Positions 24,567 to 33,528 of a DNA stretch of 64,000 nucleotides are shown one piece after another (position 1 is the first letter of the stretch; every line of letters starts with the position of its first letter). The notes under the pieces are model-generated. The model did no database searches. It was not told the DNA's origin and saw only the letters and a program-made list of their open reading frames with translations. Origin of the DNA: Sulfuritalea sp. (lineage in GTDB: Bacteria > Pseudomonadota > Gammaproteobacteria > Burkholderiales > Rhodocyclaceae). The position numbers were made by a program, and so were the translations under genes. Where the stretch lies: positions 1 to 64,000 of the forward strand of contig JALNZB010000018.1 in NCBI GenBank assembly GCA_023229545.1, read 5' to 3'.

Positions 24567-25661
24567 ATGAGCATCGCCCTGCGCGCACCGTCCTACATTC
24601 GCGCCATTTCGCCGTATGTCCCCGGCAAGCCAATCACCGAACTGGCTCGCCAGATGGGCATCGCGGTGGAGAAGATCGTCAAGCTGGCCTCCAACGAAAA
24701 CCCGCGTGGCATGAGCCCGAAGGCGCGCAAGGCTGTCGAGGCGGCGCTGGCCGGCGCGGAGCGCTATCCGGACCAGTTCGACCTGATCGCGGCGCTGGCC
24801 GAACGGCACGGCGTTGCCGCCGAACAGGTGGTGCTCGGCAACGGCTCGAACGACGTGCTCGACATGGCCGCCCGCGTTTTTCTGGCGCCGGGGCGTTCCG
24901 CCGTCTTCTCGCAACATGCGTTCGCCGTCTATCCGCTGGCGACGATGTCCGCCGGCGCAGAATGCATCGTCGCGCCCGCCAGACACTACGGCCACGATCC
25001 GGCGGCCATGCTCGCGGCTATTCGTCCGGATACGCATCTGGTCTGGATCGCCAACCCCAACAACCCGACCGGCAACTTCCTGCCGCAAGCCGAGTTGCGG
25101 GCCTTCATCGAGAAGATTCCGCCGCATGTCGCGGTCGTGCTCGACGAGGCCTACACCGAGTATCTGGCGCCGACCGACCGCGCCGACGCGGTGGCCTGGA
25201 TCGGCGACATCCCCAATCTGATCGTTACCCGCACCTTCTCGAAGATCTATGGTCTGGCCGGTCTGCGTGTCGGTTACGGTGTAGCGCGGGCGGAAGTGGC
25301 AGATCTGCTGAATCGCGTGCGGCAACCATTCAACGTGAATAATCTGGCGCTGGCCGGCGCCCTGGCGGCCCTCGACGATCACGTTTTCGTCGCCGACAGT
25401 TTCGATCTGAACCGGCGCGGCATGGAACAGATCGTCGCCGGCCTGAAACACCTTGGCCTCGACCACATTCCCTCTCACGGCAATTTCGTCACCGTCGCCG
25501 TGGCGGATGGCGCGGCGGTGAACCACAAGTTGCTGCAACAAGGCGTCATCGTGCGCCCCATCGGCGGCTATGGCCTGCCCAATCATCTGCGGGTGACCAT
25601 CGGCCTCGAAGCAGAAAACCTGCGCTTCCTCGAAGCGCTCGACAAGGCTTTGCGCGCCTGA
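24567..25661 (+). CDS. hisC: histidinol-phosphate aminotransferase
   Basis: A 364-residue class I PLP aminotransferase. Motifs: KLASNENPRGMSP, WIANPNNPTGN, VLDEAYTEY, the PLP lysine in RTFSKIYGLAGLRVGYG, and the C-terminal LRVTIG arginine. Placed between pheA and tyrA it may also act on phenylpyruvate or hydroxyphenylpyruvate, as such HisC2-type enzymes do. Its last base is the A of the tyrA ATG (TGATG overlap). Confidence 0.94.
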   Translation: MSIALRAPSYIRAISPYVPGKPITELARQMGIAVEKIVKLASNENPRGMSPKARKAVEAALAGAERYPDQFDLIAALAERHGVAAEQVVLGNGSNDVLDMAARVFLAPGRSAVFSQHAFAVYPLATMSAGAECIVAPARHYGHDPAAMLAAIRPDTHLVWIANPNNPTGNFLPQAELRAFIEKIPPHVAVVLDEAYTEYLAPTDRADAVAWIGDIPNLIVTRTFSKIYGLAGLRVGYGVARAEVADLLNRVRQPFNVNNLALAGALAALDDHVFVADSFDLNRRGMEQIVAGLKHLGLDHIPSHGNFVTVAVADGAAVNHKLLQQGVIVRPIGGYGLPNHLRVTIGLEAENLRFLEALDKALRA

Positions 25662-26539
25662 TGCTGAACAAGGTGGTCATCTGCGGTGTCGGCCTCATCG
25701 GCGGTTCATTCGCGCTGGGATTGAAGGCGGCCGGCGCCGTCGGCGAAATAGTCGGTCTTGGCCGCACGGCGGCGCCGCTCGAAGAAGCCAAGCGTCTCGG
25801 CGTGATCGACCGCATCGCCAGCGATTGGGCGGATGCCTTGCACGGCGCCGATCTGGTTCTGCTGGCCATGCCGGTCGGGCAGATGGCGCCGGTGCTCGTC
25901 GCCATGGCGACGCATCTGTCGCCCGAAACCGTCGTGACGGATGGCGGCAGCACGAAGTCCGATGTGGTCGCGGCGGCTCGCGCGGCCCTCGGCGAAAAAG
26001 TCAGGCAGTTCGTTCCCGGCCACCCGATTGCCGGCGCGGAAAAAAGCGGCGTAGCGGCGGCGCAGGCGAATCTTTATGCCGATAAACGCGTGGTGCTGAC
26101 CCCGCTCGCGGAAAACGCGGCAGCCAGCGTCGCGCGCGTGCAAGGCGCATGGGAAGCCTGCGGCGCCAGGGTTTCGCAACTCGCGGCGGAAGATCATGAC
26201 CGTGTCTTTGCCGCCGTCAGCCATCTGCCGCACCTGCTGGCCTTCGCCCTGGTGCATGATTTTGCCCAGCGCCCCAACTCGGATCAGTTGTTCGGTTTCG
26301 CCGCCGGCGGTTTCCGCGATTTCACGCGCATCGCCAGTAGCCATCCGGAAATGTGGCGCGACATCTGCATCGCCAATCGTCATGCCTTGTTGCTCGAACT
26401 CGATGCCTACATGGTCGAACTGATGCGCACCCGCGTGCTGCTCGCCGGGGGCGATGCGGCAGGCCTGGAAGCCCTGTTTTCGACCGCCCGTGCGCGCCGC
26501 GACGCCTGGCTGGACTCGCTGCCGTCGTCGGGTGAATGA
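25661..26539 (+). CDS. tyrA: prephenate dehydrogenase
   Basis: A 292-residue NAD(P)-dependent enzyme of tyrosine synthesis. The nucleotide-binding loop is GVGLIGGSFALGLK; the prephenate site includes GHPIAGAEKSG and the HDRVFAAVSHLPHLLAF segment. No ACT or mutase domain is attached, so feedback control is probably indirect. The stop TGA overlaps the next start (ATGATG). Confidence 0.94.
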   Translation: MLNKVVICGVGLIGGSFALGLKAAGAVGEIVGLGRTAAPLEEAKRLGVIDRIASDWADALHGADLVLLAMPVGQMAPVLVAMATHLSPETVVTDGGSTKSDVVAAARAALGEKVRQFVPGHPIAGAEKSGVAAAQANLYADKRVVLTPLAENAAASVARVQGAWEACGARVSQLAAEDHDRVFAAVSHLPHLLAFALVHDFAQRPNSDQLFGFAAGGFRDFTRIASSHPEMWRDICIANRHALLLELDAYMVELMRTRVLLAGGDAAGLEALFSTARARRDAWLDSLPSSGE

Positions 26540-28479
26540 TGTCTAGCCTGAACCTGCCGGCCCTGCGCCGGGCTACCGGCACCGTCCGTCTGCCCGGCTC
26601 GAAGAGCATTTCCAACCGCATGCTGCTGCTGGCGGCGCTGGCGGATGGCGCGACGGAAATCCGCGACCTGCTGGATTCGGATGACACGCGGGTGATGCTG
26701 GCGGCGCTGGAGAAAGTCGGCATTGGCGTTACGGCGATGGGAGACAACGCTTGGCGCATCGAGGGCTGCGGCGGTGTGTTCCCGGTCAAGGACGCCGATC
26801 TGTTCATGGGCAACGCCGGCACGGCGATTCGTCCGTTGACGGCGGCACTGGCCTTGTCCGGCGGACACTATCGGCTCTCCGGCGTGCCGCGCATGCATGA
26901 GCGGCCCATCGGCGATCTGGTGGACGGGTTGTTGCAGATCGGCGCCGACGTGCGCTACACGGGCAATCCGGGCTTTCCGCCGTTGGCCATCCATCCGTCG
27001 AAGGTGAAACTCTCCGCTCCGATTCGGCTGCGCGGCGATGTATCCTCGCAGTTCCTCACCGCGCTGTTGATGGCCTTGCCACTCACCGGGGAGGCGGCGG
27101 TGATCGAGATGACGACCGAACTCATCTCGCGGCCCTATATCGAGATCACGCTGAATCTGATGGCGCGTTTCGGCGTCAAGGTGGAACGCGAAGGCTGGCA
27201 GCGTTTTACGCTTGCGGCGGGGCAACGCTATCGCAGCCCCGGCCTGCTGCATGTCGAAGGCGATGCCTCGGCAGCCTCGTATTTTCTTGCCGCCGGGGCG
27301 ATTGGCGGCGGTCCGGTGCGGGTCGAAGGCGTCGGTCGCAACAGCATTCAGGGCGACGTGCGTTTCGCCGATGCGCTGGAGGCGATGGGTGCGCGCATCG
27401 AATGGGGCGAGCAGCATATAGAGGCGCGAGCGCCGCTGTCGGGCAAGTTGAAGGCTTTCGATCTTGACCTCAATCACGTTCCCGATGCGGCGATGACCCT
27501 GGCGGTGGCCGCGCTGTTTGCCGACGGACGCTGTGTCCTGCGCAACATCGCGTCATGGCGCGTCAAGGAAACCGACCGCATTGCGGCGATGGCGACCGAA
27601 CTGAGGAAACTCGGTGCGACGGTGGAGGAGGGGCCGGACTGGCTCGCCATCGACCCTTCCCCCTTCCCCCTTCCCCCTTCCTGCCCCATCGACACCTACG
27701 ATGACCACCGCATGGCCATGTGCTTTTCGCTGGCGGCGCTGGGTGGTGTGCCGGTGACCATCAACGATCCGCAATGCGTCAACAAGACTTTCCCCGATTA
27801 CTTCGATGTCCTGGCCGAAATCACCGCGCCGGTGATCGCCATCGATGGCCCTTCGGCCTCGGGCAAGGGCACGGTGGCCGAGCGCGTCGCGACGGCTTTG
27901 GGTTACCACTATCTGGACAGCGGCTCGCTGTATCGCCTGACGGCGTTGGCGTCGATGCGTGCCGGTGTCGCTCTGGATGACGAAGCGGGCGTGGCGGCGC
28001 TGGCGGCAAGCCTGCCGGCGACGTTCGAGGGCGGTCGCATCCTGCTCGCCAGCGACGATGTCACCGACGCCATCCGCAGCGAAGAAGTCTCGGCCGGCGC
28101 ATCGAAAGTGGCGGCATTGCCGGCGGTGCGCGCCGCGCTGCTGGCCCGGCAGCGTGCCTATCGGCGCTTTCCGGGGCTGGTCGCCGACGGCCGCGACATG
28201 GCTTCGGTGGTCTTCCCCACCGCTGCTGCCAAGGTATTCCTCACGGCATCGGCCGCCGTGCGTGCAGAAAGACGCTATAAACAGTTGATCGCAAAGGGGA
28301 TGCCTGCTAACATGCACGCCCTTTTACAGGATTTGCAGGAACGGGATGCGCGCGATGCCCAGCGCAGCGTGGCGCCCCTCCGGCAGTGCGACGATGCGGA
28401 TCTGGTGGATACCACCGGTATGAACATCGACGCGGCAGTGGCTGCCGTGATGACGATAGTCAAGCGGCAGGAACTGTGA
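26536..28479 (+). CDS. aroA-cmk: AroA-Cmk fusion: EPSP synthase / cytidylate kinase
   Basis: A 647-residue bifunctional protein. Residues 1-432 are 5-enolpyruvylshikimate-3-phosphate synthase (LPGSKSISNRMLLLAALADG, NAGTAIRPL, ETDRIAAM, DDHRMAM). Residues about 433-647 are cytidylate kinase, beginning directly with APVIAIDGPSASGKGT (P-loop) and continuing with DSGSLYR and ADGRDMASVVFP. There is almost no linker. Such fusions are known in Betaproteobacteria. A 28-nt heptamer repeat encodes a Pro-rich loop (PSPFPLPPS) in the AroA part. ATG 26536 or 26539 may start it; both overlap the tyrA stop. Confidence 0.96.
   Translation: MMSSLNLPALRRATGTVRLPGSKSISNRMLLLAALADGATEIRDLLDSDDTRVMLAALEKVGIGVTAMGDNAWRIEGCGGVFPVKDADLFMGNAGTAIRPLTAALALSGGHYRLSGVPRMHERPIGDLVDGLLQIGADVRYTGNPGFPPLAIHPSKVKLSAPIRLRGDVSSQFLTALLMALPLTGEAAVIEMTTELISRPYIEITLNLMARFGVKVEREGWQRFTLAAGQRYRSPGLLHVEGDASAASYFLAAGAIGGGPVRVEGVGRNSIQGDVRFADALEAMGARIEWGEQHIEARAPLSGKLKAFDLDLNHVPDAAMTLAVAALFADGRCVLRNIASWRVKETDRIAAMATELRKLGATVEEGPDWLAIDPSPFPLPPSCPIDTYDDHRMAMCFSLAALGGVPVTINDPQCVNKTFPDYFDVLAEITAPVIAIDGPSASGKGTVAERVATALGYHYLDSGSLYRLTALASMRAGVALDDEAGVAALAASLPATFEGGRILLASDDVTDAIRSEEVSAGASKVAALPAVRAALLARQRAYRRFPGLVADGRDMASVVFPTAAAKVFLTASAAVRAERRYKQLIAKGMPANMHALLQDLQERDARDAQRSVAPLRQCDDADLVDTTGMNIDAAVAAVMTIVKRQEL
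27654..27681 (+). repeat. four-copy CCCTTCC heptanucleotide tandem repeat within aroA
   Basis: Four perfect back-to-back copies of CCCTTCC lie inside the coding sequence, in the loop just before the conserved DDHRMAM segment. A 7-nt unit shifts the reading frame when copy number changes, except in steps of three. Confidence 0.9.
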
Positions 28480-28604
28480 TTCGGGTATAAGAATTTGTCA
28501 TAGAAGCATTGCAACACAGGTGTCGTAACGACCGCCCGGTCGCTGCGACGAAGAGCAACCAACCCGTCACCCAGGTGACAAACATCCGTAAGGTCCCCAA
28601 CTCA

Positions 28605-30332
28605 ATGTCTACTGCTATTGCCGAAAGTATTGTCGAAAACTCACCCATGGAGAGCTTTGCCGCACTGTTCGAGGAAAGTCTCCAGCGCCAGGAAATGCGT
28701 GCCGGTGAAGTCATCACGGCTGAAGTTGTCCGCATCGACCAGAACTTCGTGGTCGTCAATGCGGGTCTCAAGTCCGAAAGCATGATTCCCGTCGAGGAAT
28801 TCCACAATGAACGTGGCGAACTCGAAGCCAAGCCGGGCGATTTCGTCCTGGTCGCCATCGAGATGCTCGAAGACGGTTACGGCGCAACGCGCCTCTCGCG
28901 TGAAAAAGCCAAGCGCATCGCCGCCTGGAACGATCTCGACAAGGCCATGGTCGATGGCGCCCTGGTCAAGGGCCTGATCACCGGCAAGGTCAAGGGCGGC
29001 CTGACCGTCATGGTCAATGGCATCCGCGCCTTCCTCCCCGGTTCGCTGGTCGATACGCGTCCGGTCAAGGACACCACGCCGTTCGAGGGCAAGGAATACG
29101 AATTCAAGGTCATCAAGCTTGATCGCAAGCGCAACAACGTGGTGGTTTCGCGCCGCGCCGTGCTCGAAGCCAGCATGGGCGAGGAGCGCCAGAAGCTGCT
29201 GGAGAACCTCCAGGAAGGCACCGTCATCAAGGGCATCGTCAAGAACATCACCGACTACGGCGCATTCGTCGACCTCGGTGGCATCGACGGCCTGCTGCAC
29301 ATCACCGACCTGGCCTGGCGTCGCGTGCGTCACCCGTCGGAAGTGCTCAATGTCGGCGACGAAGTCACCGCCAAGGTGCTCAAGTTCGACCAGGAAAAGA
29401 ACCGCGTCAGCCTCGGCATGAAGCAGCTCGGCGAAGATCCGTGGGTGGGAATCTCCCGTCGCTACCCGGCCAACACGCGTTTGTTCGGCAAGGTCACCAA
29501 TCTGACCGACTACGGCTCGTTCGTCGAGATCGAGCAGGGCATCGAAGGCCTGGTGCACGTCTCCGAAATGGACTGGACCAACAAGAACATTCACCCGACC
29601 AAGGTTGTCCAGTTGGGCGACGAAGTCGAAGTGATGATTCTCGAAATCGACGAAGACCGTCGCCGCATTTCGCTCGGCATGAAGCAGTGCATGGCGAACC
29701 CGTGGGACGATTTCGCCATGAACCACAAGAAGGGCGACAAGGTTCGCGGCGCCATCAAGTCGATCACCGACTTCGGCATCTTCATCGGCCTGCCCGGCGG
29801 CATCGACGGCCTAGTGCATCTGTCCGACCTGTCCTGGTCCGCCACCGGCGAGGAAGCCAAGCAGAACTTCAAGAAGGGCGATGAAGTCGAGGCCGTGGTG
29901 CTTTCCATCGATGTCGAGAAAGAGCGCATTTCGCTCGGCGTCAAGCAGATGGATGGCGATCCCTTCACCAGCTTCGTTGCCACCCACGACAAGAACAGCC
30001 TGGTGTCCGGTACGGTCACCAGTGTCGATCAGCGTGGCGCAGTGGTTAATCTGGGCGCCGACGTGGAAGGTTATCTGCGCGTTTCCGAGTTCTCGCGTGA
30101 TCGCATCGAAGATCTGACCCAGCATTTGAAGGTCGGTGAAACGATTGAAACCATGATTGTCAATGTCGATCGCAAGACGCGTTCGATCAACCTGTCGATC
30201 AAGGCCAAGGATCAGGTGGAGCAGAGCCAGGCGATGCAGAAGCTGGCATCGGACAGCAGTTCGGCCAGCAGCGGCACGACCAATCTGGGCGCGCTGTTGA
30301 AGGCCAAGCTCAACCAGACCCAGCAACCCTAA
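28605..30332 (+). CDS. rpsA: 30S ribosomal protein S1
   Basis: 575 residues with six S1/OB-fold repeats, the full-length proteobacterial form that unwinds and recruits mRNA on the 30S subunit. The start is ATG 28605 (MSTAIAESIVENSPMESFAALFEESL); AAGGT lies about 11 nt upstream. The 125-nt leader after cmk contains a TATAAG at 28486 and small GC hairpins; in relatives S1 represses its own leader, so control here is plausible but not shown. The order cmk-rpsA-ihfB is conserved. Confidence 0.97.
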   Translation: MSTAIAESIVENSPMESFAALFEESLQRQEMRAGEVITAEVVRIDQNFVVVNAGLKSESMIPVEEFHNERGELEAKPGDFVLVAIEMLEDGYGATRLSREKAKRIAAWNDLDKAMVDGALVKGLITGKVKGGLTVMVNGIRAFLPGSLVDTRPVKDTTPFEGKEYEFKVIKLDRKRNNVVVSRRAVLEASMGEERQKLLENLQEGTVIKGIVKNITDYGAFVDLGGIDGLLHITDLAWRRVRHPSEVLNVGDEVTAKVLKFDQEKNRVSLGMKQLGEDPWVGISRRYPANTRLFGKVTNLTDYGSFVEIEQGIEGLVHVSEMDWTNKNIHPTKVVQLGDEVEVMILEIDEDRRRISLGMKQCMANPWDDFAMNHKKGDKVRGAIKSITDFGIFIGLPGGIDGLVHLSDLSWSATGEEAKQNFKKGDEVEAVVLSIDVEKERISLGVKQMDGDPFTSFVATHDKNSLVSGTVTSVDQRGAVVNLGADVEGYLRVSEFSRDRIEDLTQHLKVGETIETMIVNVDRKTRSINLSIKAKDQVEQSQAMQKLASDSSSASSGTTNLGALLKAKLNQTQQP

Positions 30333-30344
30333 AAGCCCGATCCC

Positions 30345-30629
30345 ATGACCAAATCGGAACTCATCGCCCGGCTGGCGGAGCGCTTTCCGCAGTTGGTGGC
30401 GAAGGATGCCGACTACGCCGTCAAGATGATGCTCGATGCCCTCACTGCGGCGCTGGTCCGCAGCGATCGCATCGAGATTCGCGGCTTCGGCAGTTTTGCG
30501 CTGAACTATCGGCCGCCGCGTGTCGGTCGCAATCCGAAGTCGGGCGACAAGGTGCAGGTACCCGAAAAGTACGTGCCCCATTTCAAGGCCGGCAAGGAAT
30601 TGCGGGAACGGGTCGATTACCGGCCATGA
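30345..30629 (+). CDS. ihfB: integration host factor beta subunit
   Basis: A 94-residue HU/IHF-family DNA-bending protein. It has the signature GRNPKSGDKVQVPEKYVPHFKAGKEL cut across the DNA-binding arm with the intercalating Pro. It partners IHF alpha, encoded elsewhere. It lies 12 nt after rpsA and is followed by a terminator, ending this transcription unit. Confidence 0.96.
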   Translation: MTKSELIARLAERFPQLVAKDADYAVKMMLDALTAALVRSDRIEIRGFGSFALNYRPPRVGRNPKSGDKVQVPEKYVPHFKAGKELRERVDYRP

Positions 30630-30654
30630 GTCGCGCGGTTGCAGCTTGCGTCAA

Positions 30655-30686
30655 GGCGGCACCTGTCACGGGTGCCGCTTTTTTTA
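30655..30686 (+). terminator. rho-independent terminator after ihfB
   Basis: The stem GCGGCACC with GGTGCCGC (small loop TGTCACG region) is followed by a seven-T run. It lies about 25 nt after the ihfB stop. Confidence 0.88.
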
Positions 30687-30775
30687 GTTGCGGCCACTGC
30701 GTTTAACGCCGATAAGACTGGCGTTAGCCTGCACTGAAATTTCGCTTCGCTCAATTTTCTCGCTCATATTTACTC

Positions 30776-31033
30776 GTGACCACTCTGCTCAAACTTTTCG
30801 TCTGGCTGTTGCGCATCGTGGTCTTCATTGGGCTGTTTGGGCTGGCGATCAAGAACAGCGGTCCGATGGAACTGCGCTTCTTTCTGGATCAGGCATGGAC
30901 GGCGCCGATCTCGGTGGTCATCCTTTCCGTATTCGCCATTGGCGTCGCGGTCGGATTGACGGCGGCCTTGGGCGTATTCCTGCGCCCGCAGCGTAAACCC
31001 GATCACGAGCCAAATCCGCACAATGGAAATTGA
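30776..31033 (+). CDS. lapA: LapA (DUF1049) inner-membrane protein
   Basis: An 85-residue protein with two transmembrane helices (LFVWLLRIVVFIGLFGLAI and a stretch from about residue 44 to 66) and a short polar tail. LapA works with LapB in controlling LPS synthesis through LpxC degradation. The GTG start at 30776 gives the usual length; no strong ribosome-binding site is visible. It overlaps lapB by 11 nt, the standard lapAB pairing. Confidence 0.9.
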   Translation: MTTLLKLFVWLLRIVVFIGLFGLAIKNSGPMELRFFLDQAWTAPISVVILSVFAIGVAVGLTAALGVFLRPQRKPDHEPNPHNGN

Positions 31034-32198
31034 ACTTTGGTGGCTGCTGGTCCTACCGGCGTTTTTCGCGCTGGGCTGGATTGCCGCGCGGATCGACATC
31101 AAGCAGATACTCAAGGAATCGCGCGCCTTGCCGCGCTCCTATTTCAAGGGACTGAACTTTCTTCTCAACGAACAACCGGACCAGGCCATCGAAGCCTTCA
31201 TCGAGGCGGCGCGCGTCGATCCGGAAACCATCGAACTGCATTTCGCGCTGGGCAACCTGTTTCGCCGGCGCGGCGAGACCGACCGCGCCATCCGCGTGCA
31301 TCAGAATCTCATCGAACGCGACAGCTTGTCGGCCACCCAGCGCTTGCACGCCCTGTCCGAGCTCGGACAGGACTATCTCAAGGCTGGCCTGCTGGATCGC
31401 GCCGAGGAAATATTCGTCAAGCTACGCGCCACCGACCGCGACGAAGAGGCGCTGAAAAACCTGCTGGAAATCTTCCAGCAGGAAAAGGAATGGGCCAAGG
31501 CCATTGCTACGGCGGAAGCCATGCCGAATCATTCCGATCACATCTGGCAGAAAGAAATCGCCGAGTTTCGCTGCGAGATGGCGGCCAATGAAATGCTGCA
31601 TGATCGCCACGACGAAGCGCGTCGCCTGCTCGACGAGGCGCTGGCCGCCAATCGGAAATGCGTCCGCGCCACGCTGCTGCTGGGCGACCTGGCGGTGAAA
31701 GTCGGTGATGACGAGACGGCGATTGACTACTGGAAACGCGTCGAACAGCAAGACCCGGTGTATCTCGCGCTGGCTGCGGAAAAGCTGATGGCGGTGCATA
31801 TCCAGTTGGGAAAGATGGAGCAGGGCATCCAGTTGCTGCGCGGCTGGCTGGAGCGCCATCCCTCGCTGGACCTGCTCGACGCGGTGTTTCGCGCCGAACT
31901 CGACAACGACGGCGCCGAGGCGGCCTACGCCCTGGTACGCGATGAGTTGCGCCGCAATCCGACGCTGCTCGGGCTCGACAAGCTGCTGGAAGCGCAGATT
32001 CTGGTGGTTCCGCCCGAGCGCCGCGCCGATCTGGAACTGATCAAGAACCTGATTCACAATCACACCCGCCGCGTCGCGCGCTATCGCTGCGATGCCTGCG
32101 GTTTCAAGGCGCGCCAGTTCTACTGGCGCTGTCCCGGCTGCGGCGGTTGGGAAACCTATCCGCCCAAGCGCACCGAAGAATTCGACATAACACCCTAG
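31023..32198 (+). CDS. lapB: LapB (YciM) lipopolysaccharide assembly protein
   Basis: A 391-residue protein: an N-terminal membrane anchor (LWWLLVLPAFFALGWIAAR), then about nine tetratricopeptide repeats, and a C-terminal rubredoxin-like metal site (YRCDACGFKARQFYWRCPGCGGW). In E. coli LapB presents LpxC to FtsH, limiting LPS synthesis; the metal site is essential there. It is followed 8 nt later by ugd, placing envelope control beside nucleotide-sugar synthesis. Confidence 0.95.
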   Translation: MEIELWWLLVLPAFFALGWIAARIDIKQILKESRALPRSYFKGLNFLLNEQPDQAIEAFIEAARVDPETIELHFALGNLFRRRGETDRAIRVHQNLIERDSLSATQRLHALSELGQDYLKAGLLDRAEEIFVKLRATDRDEEALKNLLEIFQQEKEWAKAIATAEAMPNHSDHIWQKEIAEFRCEMAANEMLHDRHDEARRLLDEALAANRKCVRATLLLGDLAVKVGDDETAIDYWKRVEQQDPVYLALAAEKLMAVHIQLGKMEQGIQLLRGWLERHPSLDLLDAVFRAELDNDGAEAAYALVRDELRRNPTLLGLDKLLEAQILVVPPERRADLELIKNLIHNHTRRVARYRCDACGFKARQFYWRCPGCGGWETYPPKRTEEFDITP

Positions 32199-32205
32199 AA
32201 TATTC

Positions 32206-33528
32206 ATGAAGATTACAGTCATCGGCACCGGCTATGTAGGTCTTGTTTCCGGCACCTGCCTCGCGGACGTCGGCAATGATGTGCTCTGCCTCGACCTGGA
32301 TGCCGCGAAAATACGCACCCTCAACGAAGGCGGCATACCGATCTACGAACCGGGCCTGGAGGCCATGGTGAGGAAGAACGAGGCGGCGGGGCGCTTGCGC
32401 TTCACCACCGATGTCGAGGCCGCCGTCGCTCATGGCGTGTTGCAGTTCATTGCCGTCGGCACGCCACCCGACGAGGATGGTTCCGCCGACCTGCAGCACG
32501 TGATCGCGGCTGCGCGCAACGTCGGACGCAGCATGGACAGCTACAAGGTGGTGGTGGACAAATCCACGGTTCCGGTTGGCACCGCCGACAAGGTACGTGA
32601 GGCGATCACCGAAGAGTTGCAGGCGCGTGGCGCGAAGATCGACTTCAGCATCGTCTCCAACCCCGAGTTCCTCAAGGAAGGCGCGGCGGTCGACGACTTC
32701 ATGAAGCCCGACCGCATTGTCGTCGGCGCCGATGACGAGCGCGCCATAGCGCTGATGCGCGAACTCTATGCGCCGTTTCAACGCAATCACGAACGCCTGA
32801 TCGTGATGGACGTGAAGAGCGCGGAACTGACCAAGTACGCCGCCAACGCCATGCTGGCGACACGCATCAGTTTCATGAACGAACTGGCGAATCTGGCCGA
32901 GAAGCTGGGCGCCGACATCGAACTGGTTCGCAAGGGCATCGGTTCCGATCCGCGCATCGGCTTCCATTTCCTCTACCCCGGCGTCGGCTACGGCGGCTCG
33001 TGCTTTCCCAAAGATGTGCAGGCGCTGATTCGTACCGCGCAGGACGCCGGCCAGGCGTTGCAAGTGCTGCAAGCCGTCGAGGCGGCCAATGAAGCGCAGA
33101 AAAGCGTGCTGGGCCAGAAGATCGCCAGGCGCCTCGGCAAGGACCTCGCCGGCAAGACCTTCGCTCTGTGGGGTCTGGCTTTCAAGCCGAATACCGACGA
33201 CATGCGCGAAGCGCCGAGCCTGGTCCTGATCGCAGAACTGCTGGCGCGCGGCGCGTCGATCCGCGCCTACGATCCGGTGGCCACGCACGAAGCGCAGCGG
33301 ATATTGGGTCAGAACCCGCGCATCAGCTATGCCTCGACGCCGATGGCGGCGCTGGACGGCGCGGATGCCCTGGCCATCGTCACCGAGTGGAAGGAATTCC
33401 GCAGCCCGGACTTCGCTGCGATCAAGGCCAAGCTGAAGACGCCGGTGATTTTCGACGGCCGCAATCTTTACGATCCAGCGACACCGCGCAAGGCCGGGCT
33501 GGAGTATTTCGCTATTGGTCGTCTATGA
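32206..33528 (+). CDS. ugd: UDP-glucose 6-dehydrogenase
   Basis: A 440-residue enzyme making UDP-glucuronate for LPS or exopolysaccharide. Motifs: NAD-binding GTGYVGLVSGTCLADVG, STVPVGTADK, NPEFLKEG, catalytic Cys in GYGGSCFPKD, and WGLAFKPNTDDMREAPS. The stop overlaps the rfaE1 start (ATGA), so the two are translationally coupled. Confidence 0.96.
   Translation: MKITVIGTGYVGLVSGTCLADVGNDVLCLDLDAAKIRTLNEGGIPIYEPGLEAMVRKNEAAGRLRFTTDVEAAVAHGVLQFIAVGTPPDEDGSADLQHVIAAARNVGRSMDSYKVVVDKSTVPVGTADKVREAITEELQARGAKIDFSIVSNPEFLKEGAAVDDFMKPDRIVVGADDERAIALMRELYAPFQRNHERLIVMDVKSAELTKYAANAMLATRISFMNELANLAEKLGADIELVRKGIGSDPRIGFHFLYPGVGYGGSCFPKDVQALIRTAQDAGQALQVLQAVEAANEAQKSVLGQKIARRLGKDLAGKTFALWGLAFKPNTDDMREAPSLVLIAELLARGASIRAYDPVATHEAQRILGQNPRISYASTPMAALDGADALAIVTEWKEFRSPDFAAIKAKLKTPVIFDGRNLYDPATPRKAGLEYFAIGRL

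Noticed and set aside
31690..31725. lapB segment encoding KVGDDETA as another copy of the dispersed motif
   Set aside because: It differs at several core positions (GTCGGTGATGA instead of GTCGGCGCTGG); similarity is likely chance coding resemblance.
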